Assembly (NCBI GenBank): GCA_017958465.1
Contig: JAGDCQ010000095.1
Span: forward strand, 1 to 17,925
Direction of reading: 5' to 3'
Source: Lachnospiraceae bacterium
GTDB taxonomy: Bacteria; Bacillota; Clostridia; Lachnospirales; Lachnospiraceae
Length of the DNA stretch: 17,925 bases
The translations under genes and the position numbers were made by a program. The number at the start of each line of letters is the position of its first letter. The stretch's first letter is position 1. The notes under the pieces are model-generated. The model was not told where the DNA came from. It ran no database searches and saw only the letters and a list, made by a program, of their open reading frames with translations. Positions 8,268 to 14,028 of this stretch are shown in pieces.

Positions 8268-9938
8268 ATGTCATTGCCGTATCAAAAATATAAAAGAGAC
8301 AGGGCTTTCAGCCTTGAGACCAGGGAGTGGCCGTCAAAGTCCATCGAAAAGGCGCCCGTGTGGTGCAGCGTGGATCTCAGGGACGGCAACCAGGCCCTGG
8401 AAGAACCTATGCAGGTAGAGGAGAAGCTTGAGTTTTTCAAGCTTCTTGTCAGTCTGGGCTTTAAGGAGATAGAGATCGGGTATCCTGCTTCCTCGCGCGT
8501 GGAGTACGACTTTGTCCGGGAGCTTGTGAAAAGAGACCTTATACCGGATGACGTCACCGTCCAGGTCCTTGTTATGTGCCGTAAGGAGCTTATCGAGAAG
8601 ACCATAGAGTCCCTTGAGGGCGTAAAAAAGTGCATCGTCCATATTTATAACAACACTTCAAAACTTCAAAGAGATGTGGTCTTTCACGCGTCGAAGGAAG
8701 AGACCAAGAAGATAGCCACCGACGGTGCAACCTGGCTTAAAGAGGCGGCAAAGGGCTTTAAGGGTGATATCCGCTACGAGTATTCGCCCGAGAGCTTCAA
8801 CGCCACAGAGCCTGATTTTGCTCTTGAGGTCTGCAATGCGGTGACAAAGATCCTTGCTCCGGATCCGGAGCACAAGCTAATAATCAACCTGCCTGCAACT
8901 GTGGAGCAGGATACTCCAAACGTTTATGCCGATCAGGTGGAGTGGATGAACAAAAACCTTCAGGACCGCGAGAATATCGTGCTCAGCATCCATCCCCACA
9001 ACGACAGGGGGACAGGCGTCGCTACGGCGGAGCTTGGCATCATGGCCGGTGCGGAACGTGTGGAAGGCACTTTGTTCGGGAACGGCGAGAGGACAGGAAA
9101 TGTAGATATTCTCATCCTTGCCTACAATATGTTCTCCTGCGGCGTGGATCCAAAGCTTGAGCTTTCCAATATAGACAACATAAGGCATATATACGAGCGC
9201 CTTTGCAAGCTTCCTGTGCCCGAGCGCTACCCGTACGCCGGGAAGCTTGTGTTTACGGCCTTTTCCGGCTCCCACCAGGACGCTATCAGCAAGGGGCTGG
9301 CAAAGATGCGGCAATCCGGCGGTGTCTGGGAGGTGCCTTACCTTTCCATAGATCCAAGGGATATAGGGCGCGAATACGAATCACTTGTGCGCATAAACAG
9401 CCAGTCCGGAAAGGGCGGCGTTGCCTACGTTCTCGAGCGGTATTTCGGATTCAAGCTTCCGAGGGCCATGCACAAGGAGTTTGCCGATATCGTTCAGAGC
9501 ATCTCTGAGATCGAGGGAGAAGTCGAGCCCGACCGTATCATGGAGGAGTTTAAGAAGGCGTATATCGATAAGAAAGAGCCTTATCATTTCAGAAAACTGA
9601 GGACGGAGGATATCCCCGACAGCGAGGAGAATTACCACTCCCTGGTGGAGCTTACCTACACGGATCACGGTGTTGAAAAGACCCTTACGGAAAGGGGTAA
9701 CGGCCCCATCGATGCTGTAAAGCTCGCCCTCCAGCAGGAGCTTGGCCGCCAGATCAGGGTCATCGACTACACGGAGCACGCCCTGAATTCCGGCTCAAAT
9801 GCCCAGGCAGCGGCATATATGCACGTTATGGATGCCCAGACCGGAACGACCACTTTTGGAGTGGGCGTGAGCTCGAACATCACAAGGGCCTCTGTACGCG
9901 CCATGTTCAGCGCAATAAACAGGCTTTTTGCAGATTAA
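8268..9938 (+). CDS. leuA: 2-isopropylmalate synthase (long, yeast/actinobacterial-type)
   Basis: First committed step of leucine synthesis: acetyl-CoA plus 2-oxoisovalerate gives 2-isopropylmalate. 556 residues, typical of the long LeuA subfamily that begins with a WP...APVWCSVDLRDGNQAL block. The HMGL-like TIM barrel carries DLRDGNQ (36-42), the metal-binding HPH at 242-244 followed by NDRGTG, and GNGERTGN at 271-278. A C-terminal regulatory domain of about 115 residues is present (YTDHGVEKTL, GNGPIDAVKLAL, SSNITRASVRA), so leucine feedback inhibition is expected. GGGAGA lies 7 nt before the ATG and the gap to cdaR is 3 nt, so it is co-transcribed with the c-di-AMP genes. No T-box or leucine leader peptide can sit in so short a gap. 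No other leucine gene is in the window. Confidence 0.96.
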   Translation: MSLPYQKYKRDRAFSLETREWPSKSIEKAPVWCSVDLRDGNQALEEPMQVEEKLEFFKLLVSLGFKEIEIGYPASSRVEYDFVRELVKRDLIPDDVTVQVLVMCRKELIEKTIESLEGVKKCIVHIYNNTSKLQRDVVFHASKEETKKIATDGATWLKEAAKGFKGDIRYEYSPESFNATEPDFALEVCNAVTKILAPDPEHKLIINLPATVEQDTPNVYADQVEWMNKNLQDRENIVLSIHPHNDRGTGVATAELGIMAGAERVEGTLFGNGERTGNVDILILAYNMFSCGVDPKLELSNIDNIRHIYERLCKLPVPERYPYAGKLVFTAFSGSHQDAISKGLAKMRQSGGVWEVPYLSIDPRDIGREYESLVRINSQSGKGGVAYVLERYFGFKLPRAMHKEFADIVQSISEIEGEVEPDRIMEEFKKAYIDKKEPYHFRKLRTEDIPDSEENYHSLVELTYTDHGVEKTLTERGNGPIDAVKLALQQELGRQIRVIDYTEHALNSGSNAQAAAYMHVMDAQTGTTTFGVGVSSNITRASVRAMFSAINRLFAD

Positions 9939-9951
9939 AACATGCAGTTTC

Positions 9952-9982
9952 AACAGGGTTCGCCGGGGGCGGGCCCTGTTTT
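9952..9982 (+). terminator. Terminator after leuA
   Basis: AACAGGG (9952-9958) pairs with CCCTGTT (9974-9980) around a GC-rich 15-nt loop, followed by TT. It begins 14 nt after the leuA stop and ends the operon. The T run is short, so termination may be partial. Confidence 0.65.
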
Positions 9983-9995
9983 AAAATGTGTATCA

Positions 9996-10028
9996 GTTCA
10001 CAAAACGATGTTTTTTTGTTCACAAACC
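9996..10028 (+). promoter_or_regulatory. Direct repeat at the htrA promoter, possible operator
   Basis: GTTCACAAA occurs at 9996-10004 and again at 10018-10026, 22 bp apart, about two helical turns on the same face of the DNA. The second copy overlaps the proposed -35 box (TTCACA, 10019-10024). Tandem same-face repeats at a promoter are typical of response-regulator sites, and htrA genes are often under envelope-stress two-component control. The regulator is not identified. Confidence 0.4.
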
Positions 10029-10048
10029 AAACACAATGGGGGTATATT
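10019..10048 (+). promoter_or_regulatory. Probable htrA promoter
   Basis: -35 TTCACA (10019-10024), 18-bp spacer, -10 TATATT (10043-10048), with an overlapping alternative -10 TATTAT at 10045-10050. It would give a leader of about 88 nt. It is weaker than the other promoters here, which would suit an activated, stress-induced gene. Confidence 0.5.
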
Positions 10049-10082
10049 ATAAGGCCATAAGCTTAAGAAAAGCTGTTATAAA

Positions 10083-10126
10083 GATCTTTGCCCCGGCGCT
10101 TCGCACGCGGGTGCCGGAAAAAGATC
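10083..10126 (+). other. Leader hairpin upstream of the htrA ribosome binding site
   Basis: Outer stem GATCTTT (10083-10089) with AAAGATC (10120-10126); inner stem CCGGC (10093-10097) with GCCGG (10113-10117), enclosing a GC-rich loop. It ends 5 nt before GGAGG (10132-10136). The ribosome binding site itself is not paired, so this may act on mRNA stability or protein/ribosome access rather than by direct sequestration. Confidence 0.45.
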
Positions 10127-10142
10127 GGTATGGAGGTTTATC

Positions 10143-11447
10143 ATGGACGGATATAATTTTTATCAGACGACACCAACACCGGAACCGTCTGCTCCGCAAA
10201 AGAAAAACGGAAAAGGCGGCGCTAAGAGAGTTTTTACGGCAGCCCTTGCAGCCATAGTTTTCGGCGCAGTTGCAGCCGGTACCTTTGCCGGTACCACAAT
10301 GCTCATCAACCACTTTTCACCGATAGAGAGTTCTTCAACTGTTTCTACTAACACGGAAAACAACGGGCAGACGGCATCAGCAAGCGTTCTTCAGGCTACT
10401 GCCACCGTTTCTTCAAACAAGATCGAAGGCACCAGCGTAAGCGGTATAGTTGAGAATTCCATACCATTTACGGTTGCCGTAAACTGCACCTTTACTTCCA
10501 GCTCCTGGTTTGGCCAGTATACATCCGAGGGCTCGGGAACAGGCATAATCGTTAAGGAAAACGAGACAGAGCTGCTTATCGTCACAAACAACCACGTTGT
10601 GGACAAGGCAAAGACGATCTCAGTTGTTTTTGCGGACGGGACCAAAGTGAGCGCTGTAGCCAAGGGGACCGATTCCACCGCGGACCTTGCTGTAATAGCA
10701 GTTAAGCTGGCCGATATCACCGAAGAGACCAAGAATGCCATCTCTTTTGCCAAGCTTGGCAATTCGGATGAAGTAAAGGTCGGTGAAATGGTAGTTGCCA
10801 TCGGCAATGCCCTGGGTTACGGACAGTCCGTTACCGTAGGTTATATCAGCGCAAAGGACAGGAGCGTGACCGTAGACGGCAACACAATGACCCTTCTCCA
10901 GACAGACGCAGCCATTAACCCCGGCAACTCGGGCGGTGCCCTGATCAATATGAACGGAGAAGTCATCGGTATCAACTCCGTTAAATATGCAGATGCCGAG
11001 GTTGAGGGAATGGGCTTTGCGATCCCTGTTTCCAACGTGACAGAGATCATCGAGGATCTGATGAACCAGCTTTCGGCCGACGAGAAAGGCTACATTGGCA
11101 TATACATCTCGGAAGTTACTGAAGAGATCGCTAATTACTACAGCTGGCCGCGCGGAATATATGTCCGCAGCTTTACCGAGAACAGCGCAGCTGAGGAGGC
11201 GGGCATCCAGATCGGCGATATCATTACTGCGGTAAACGGTAACGAAGTCCTTACATCCGACGACCTTGTCTCAAGAGTTACGGCGCACAAATACGGCACC
11301 AAGGTTGAAGTGACGCTTCAAAGAAAGGTGGATGGAGAGTGGAAGGAGTTCACTTATGAGGTGACCCTCAGCCAGAGCTCCGATTACACCACCAAGGAGC
11401 AGAACAACACTGAAAAAGAGCAGAAGGACCGCCAGAGAAAACAGTGA
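10143..11447 (+). CDS. htrA: HtrA/DegP-type membrane-anchored serine protease with PDZ domain
   Basis: 434 residues; GGAGG lies 6 nt before the ATG. Order of parts: a short cytoplasmic N-terminus rich in Thr/Pro/Lys, one membrane anchor (about 29-54), a Ser/Thr-rich linker (about 60-100), a trypsin-like domain, and a single PDZ domain (about 315-415). The catalytic triad is intact: His151 in TNNHVV, Asp181 in STADLAVI, Ser263 in NPGNSGGAL. The PDZ domain shows the usual SAAEEAGIQIGDIITAVNG. The C-terminus is a charged, Gln/Lys/Glu-rich tail. The expected role is degradation of misfolded exported proteins at the outer face of the membrane. It is a monocistronic unit with its own promoter and terminator, convergent with rnpB. 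The symbol stands for the family; the exact paralogue cannot be told. Confidence 0.95.
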   Translation: MDGYNFYQTTPTPEPSAPQKKNGKGGAKRVFTAALAAIVFGAVAAGTFAGTTMLINHFSPIESSSTVSTNTENNGQTASASVLQATATVSSNKIEGTSVSGIVENSIPFTVAVNCTFTSSSWFGQYTSEGSGTGIIVKENETELLIVTNNHVVDKAKTISVVFADGTKVSAVAKGTDSTADLAVIAVKLADITEETKNAISFAKLGNSDEVKVGEMVVAIGNALGYGQSVTVGYISAKDRSVTVDGNTMTLLQTDAAINPGNSGGALINMNGEVIGINSVKYADAEVEGMGFAIPVSNVTEIIEDLMNQLSADEKGYIGIYISEVTEEIANYYSWPRGIYVRSFTENSAAEEAGIQIGDIITAVNGNEVLTSDDLVSRVTAHKYGTKVEVTLQRKVDGEWKEFTYEVTLSQSSDYTTKEQNNTEKEQKDRQRKQ

Positions 11448-11457
11448 CCAGTAAAAT

Positions 11458-11491
11458 AAAAAGAACGCAGTTTGCGCTGCGTTCTTTTTTT
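11458..11491. terminator. Bidirectional terminator between htrA and rnpB
   Basis: AAAGAACGCAG (ending 11470) pairs with CTGCGTTCTTT (from 11477) around a 6-nt loop. T7 (11485-11491) follows on the + strand, and the complementary side gives CTTTTTATTTTA on the - strand. It lies 10 nt after the htrA stop and directly abuts the 3' end of RNase P RNA, so it can serve both convergent units. Confidence 0.88.
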
Positions 11492-11859
11492 GAGAGCTGC
11501 TGTAAGCCGGGTTCTGTATCAGACGATCATCCATCTTGACCGGCAGTTACCTGCCGGCTCCCGCCCGCGGGTTTACAGGCAGAACCTGTACTTTGCGGAC
11601 GACGCGACAACCCGGAGACGTGACGGGCAGCCACATTGCCTCCTGTTTGTCTTGCTTCGTATGGGGTTTACAATGCCTTACGTGGTACCACAAAAGCGGT
11701 GGTCTCTTACACCGCCGTTTCACCCTTGCCGCTTGCGCGGCGGTTTGCTTTCTGTTGCACTTTCCTTGGGGTCGCCCCCACCGGACGTTATCCGGCATAC
11801 TGCCCTGTGAAGCCCGGACTTTCCTCACCTTGCGGCGCGATCGTCTGCACCTCTCAAAC
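11488..11859 (-). ncRNA. rnpB: RNase P RNA
   Basis: Catalytic RNA of RNase P, which removes 5' leaders from tRNA precursors. On the - strand the universally conserved blocks are present in order: GAGGAAAGTCCGGGC then TTCACAGGGCAG (complement of 11800-11826, 5' part of helix P4), AAGGGTGAAACGG then GTAAGAGACCACC (complement of 11698-11727), and ACAGAACCCGGCTTACAG (complement of 11500-11517, 3' part of P4). The ends pair to form P1: TTTGAGAGGTGC (complement of 11847-11858) with GCAGCTCTCAAA (complement of 11489-11500), one mismatch. That sets the limits to a few bases and gives about 370 nt, normal for the class. A promoter lies just upstream and the terminator just downstream. Open frames across this stretch are not genes. 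Confidence 0.97.
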
Positions 11860-11865
11860 GGGAAG

Positions 11866-11895
11866 ATAATAGCACATGGGTGCATGAATAGTCAA
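11866..11895 (-). promoter_or_regulatory. rnpB promoter
   Basis: On the - strand: -35 TTGACT (complement of 11890-11895), 18-bp spacer, -10 TATTAT (complement of 11866-11871). The predicted start is near 11859, which agrees with the 5' end set by helix P1. The -35 box contains the TGA stop codon of the upstream gene. Confidence 0.8.
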
Positions 11896-12701
11896 CGATA
11901 ACTTTTAAGCTTTCTGCTGATGCGCACCTGCTGGTAAAGCCCGGCGTATTCCACGTCGTTCAGAGTTTCCACGTAGTTACGCGGGAAAGACTTTGAAAAA
12001 CCGTGGTCGGAAAGATAATCGGCGGCCTTGTTGTAAGCGGTGGCGGCTTCTTCAACAGTTTTATATTTTCCGACGGTAACATCGCCGTTAATATGTATCT
12101 TGGCGATAAAAAGGTGCTCGTCCCCTTTTACCGTCTCCTGCACCCCGTGGTAGGGGTTCTTGATCTCAATATTGCCGGCCCTGAAATCGCCGGTATCCCC
12201 GTTCAGAAAAACATAATCACGGCCCGGGACCGCAAAATTCTTAATGCCGTAGCGCGAAAGGATGTTGACCTGCATCCCGTAATCGGCAACAAAAAGGTGC
12301 CCGCCCCTGCGCTGGATCTTGTGATTCGTGTAGTAGAAAAGCTCCTCGATATCAAAGCGTAGGACCGTGTCCGGATCAAGATAATAGTCAAAAAAACGGC
12401 GCTGAAGGTAGATGGGGTTGCGGCAGTAAATGCCCGTATCCCGCAGGTTTATCAGCATGACCCACTTCTCAAAGGAAACGGCACTTGTATAAGCTGAATA
12501 ACCCGAGATCTCACTTGCAACATTCACATGATATTTCTTTTTCTTCTGCACAAGAGAAAGCGCAAGCCTGTAGGCAGCATTCGCCTGCTTCTCGCTTACA
12601 AAACTGCCAAGGCTTATATGGTGCCCCTTTTGAGTAATATAAGCCCTGAAATATTCCGTCCCGTCTTTTTTCTGTGCTTTAGAAACTCCGGCAAGTGCCA
12701 T
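11892..12701 (-). CDS. AP2-like / degenerate HNH-like DNA-binding protein
   Basis: 269 residues from the ATG at 12701. A second in-frame ATG at 12707 is only 2 nt from the GAGG (complement of 12710-12713), while 12701 is 8 nt away, so the shorter form is preferred. Residues about 4-50 and 184-235 both look like AP2-type three-stranded domains: an ITQKGHHISLGSFVSEKQANAAY pattern is mirrored by IHINGDVTVGKYKTVEEAATAY. Between them, about 130-182 (VPGRDYVFLNGDTGDFRAG then NIEI) resembles the end of an HNH homing-endonuclease core (DHxNGxxxDNRxxNLE), but the catalytic His is replaced (YVF). Such HNH-AP2 proteins are often mobile nucleases; this one looks nuclease-dead and may be a domesticated DNA-binding protein. 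It is divergent from the SleB-type gene and ends inside the rnpB promoter. Function and target are unknown; the domain calls are from pattern only. Confidence 0.75.
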   Translation of the reverse strand: MALAGVSKAQKKDGTEYFRAYITQKGHHISLGSFVSEKQANAAYRLALSLVQKKKKYHVNVASEISGYSAYTSAVSFEKWVMLINLRDTGIYCRNPIYLQRRFFDYYLDPDTVLRFDIEELFYYTNHKIQRRGGHLFVADYGMQVNILSRYGIKNFAVPGRDYVFLNGDTGDFRAGNIEIKNPYHGVQETVKGDEHLFIAKIHINGDVTVGKYKTVEEAATAYNKAADYLSDHGFSKSFPRNYVETLNDVEYAGLYQQVRISRKLKSYR

Positions 12702-12731
12702 AACCATAACCTCGCAACGTCTACTGGTTTA

Positions 12732-12760
12732 AATATACACAATAAACCCGCGCGAGTCCA
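12732..12760 (-). promoter_or_regulatory. Probable promoter of the AP2/HNH-like gene
   Basis: On the - strand: -35 TGGACT (complement of 12755-12760), 17-bp spacer, -10 TATATT (complement of 12732-12737). The predicted start near 12725 gives a leader of about 24 nt before the ATG at 12701. Confidence 0.5.
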
Positions 12761-12814
12761 TACAAATTTTCCGAGTCCTGACCGGGGGCGGTTCTCTCCC
12801 TCCATGGTTGGGAC

Positions 12815-12842
12815 TTGACAATATACCAAATGATGGTATAAT
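12815..12842 (+). promoter_or_regulatory. Consensus sigma-A promoter of the SleB-family gene
   Basis: -35 TTGACA (12815-12820) and -10 TATAAT (12837-12842) are both perfect, with a 16-bp spacer. The predicted start near 12849 gives a leader of about 115 nt. So strong a core normally needs repression, consistent with the palindrome that overlaps it. Confidence 0.85.
12822..12840. promoter_or_regulatory. Palindromic operator candidate inside the promoter
   Basis: TATACCA (12822-12828), 5-nt centre, TGGTATA (12834-12840): a perfect 7-bp inverted repeat filling the -35/-10 spacer and overlapping the -10 box. A dimeric repressor bound here would block RNA polymerase. No regulator for it is identified; the divergent AP2-like gene is one candidate by position only. 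Confidence 0.55.
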
Positions 12843-12878
12843 GTCCAAAGCGTGCAAATAAAAAAGTAACTTTTGACA

Positions 12879-12949
12879 TTTGACGGATGGGCGTCAAACA
12901 CTGGACGAATACAGGACTTTGGACTTGGGGAAGTACTTCCGGCCTGTAT
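12879..12949 (+). other. Structured 5' leader of the SleB-family gene
   Basis: Two hairpins in the roughly 115-nt leader: TTTGACG (12879-12885) with CGTCAAA (12892-12898), and ATACAGG (12909-12915) with CCTGTAT (12943-12949), the latter enclosing a perfect palindrome GGAAGTACTTCC (12929-12940). I could not match this to a known riboswitch class. The second hairpin ends just before the candidate start codons. Confidence 0.45.
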
Positions 12950-12964
12950 CCGATGGGTAATGAA

Positions 12965-13885
12965 ATGAATGACGAACAAGTAAAGACACAGGAGTTTATC
13001 TTCAGAAATCGTGAAAACGGCTCCGGTGTCAAGGAAACAAAAAAGAAAGGCAACTTCAAAGCGATAGCGGCTGCAGTGGCTGTCGTGATCTTTTCAGGCA
13101 TAGCGATCTTTGCACTGGTCTTAAGAAACAAGGCTGAGGACGCTGCCCTTGCCGGAAACGGATCAAAAGAGGTTGTGGCAGACACAGAAAAAGAAGAGTC
13201 CGAAACAATAGCAGACAACAATGATATCACTCCGACACCTGCACAGGACAAAGCAGAGCTCACACCTACCGCAGCTCTTGTTGCAGAGGAGCCCACAACA
13301 GCGCCTACAGAAGCGCCTACTGCCACTCCTGTTCCCGAAAAGGAGACAGAAAACGAGCCTGAAGAAATAATAATGGATGAAGAAGTCCTCGGGCTTTTCG
13401 GAAGCGCACAGGATGTCCTCGATATCTACAGGGCAGACGATCCCGAGCTTCCTTCGTATCTTAAGATGACTGTCAACGAAAAGTTCAAGATGAACCTTTC
13501 TGCTGAAGAATTGGAACTTTTCTGCCACCTTGTTGAGGCAGAGGCCCCCGCAGAGGATATCTACGGCAGGATCCTTGTTGCCAACGTTGTCCTGAACCGC
13601 GTTGTGACAAAGGGCTGGGCAAACACCGTTACCGGAGTTATATATGAGAAATGCGGCAATTCCGTGCAGTTTTCATCAACTGTAATGAAGAGCTACTGGA
13701 ATTCCATAAAGATCTCAGATCTTACACGTGAGGCAGTTATGCGCGCTCTTGCCGGTGAGGATTATTCGGACGGTGCAATATTCTTCTTTGCCTGGAGGAA
13801 GCATCCCGAGCTTACACCTACCACAGGCTGGATAAGTGCTTACAAATATCTTTTCAAGCACGGCGGACACGCTTTTTACAAATGA
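12965..13885 (+). CDS. SleB/CwlJ-family cell-wall hydrolase, membrane-anchored
   Basis: 306 residues from the ATG at 12965. In-frame ATGs at 12953 and 12887 add Trp/Gly/Thr-rich residues that look untranslated and overlap the leader hairpins; none of the three has a strong ribosome binding site, so the start is uncertain. Order: charged N-terminus, one membrane segment (about residues 28-50), a long Thr/Pro/Glu/Ala-rich linker suited to crossing the wall, then the Hydrolase_2 (SleB) domain from about 175 to the end. The likely catalytic Glu is in LVEAEA (Glu191/Glu193), followed by the family blocks GRILVANVVLNRV, NTVTGVIY and QFSS. The family cleaves peptidoglycan as a lytic transglycosylase/amidase. 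SleB acts in spore germination, but membrane-anchored relatives like this occur in vegetative cells, so remodelling of the growing wall is as likely. Confidence 0.88.
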   Translation: MNDEQVKTQEFIFRNRENGSGVKETKKKGNFKAIAAAVAVVIFSGIAIFALVLRNKAEDAALAGNGSKEVVADTEKEESETIADNNDITPTPAQDKAELTPTAALVAEEPTTAPTEAPTATPVPEKETENEPEEIIMDEEVLGLFGSAQDVLDIYRADDPELPSYLKMTVNEKFKMNLSAEELELFCHLVEAEAPAEDIYGRILVANVVLNRVVTKGWANTVTGVIYEKCGNSVQFSSTVMKSYWNSIKISDLTREAVMRALAGEDYSDGAIFFFAWRKHPELTPTTGWISAYKYLFKHGGHAFYK

Positions 13886-13892
13886 TAACAGG

Positions 13893-13931
13893 ACAGTGCG
13901 ACCACAGAATGGTGTGACCGCACTGTTTTTT
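13893..13931 (+). terminator. Terminator of the SleB-family gene
   Basis: ACAGTGCG (13893-13900) pairs with CGCACTGT (13919-13926), with further pairing of ACCA and TGGT inside, then a T run to about 13931. It starts 7 nt after the stop codon. Confidence 0.88.
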
Positions 13932-13940
13932 ATTTTCTTA

Positions 13941-13969
13941 TGTACAAACTTACATTTTTACTGTATAAT
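13941..13969 (+). promoter_or_regulatory. Promoter of thrC
   Basis: -35 TGTACA (13941-13946), 17-bp spacer, perfect -10 TATAAT (13964-13969). The start near 13976 gives a leader of about 53 nt, too short for a T-box, so no threonine tRNA control is visible. Confidence 0.65.
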
Positions 13970-14028
13970 CATAAAAACGCTTTTGAACCCTGACGTGGTA
14001 AAGGCATAAAGCAACATGGAGGTTAGCC

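Noticed and set aside
11472..11901. Several open frames of about 77-121 codons on both strands
   Set aside because: They lie on RNase P RNA, whose conserved blocks and terminal helix are clear. High GC and structure create chance open frames.
12873..12901. Second promoter from TTGACA at 12873
   Set aside because: No acceptable -10 box lies 16-18 bp downstream.
12871..12960. c-di-GMP (GEMM-I) riboswitch in the SleB-family leader
   Set aside because: The ending CCGATGG and the CAAAC stretch are superficially alike, but the GAAA tetraloop stem and the GACGCAAAG core are missing. The c-di-AMP (ydaO) core blocks are not seen either.
13976..14028. T-box or attenuator before thrC
   Set aside because: The leader is only about 53 nt, with no T-box sequence and no terminator hairpin.
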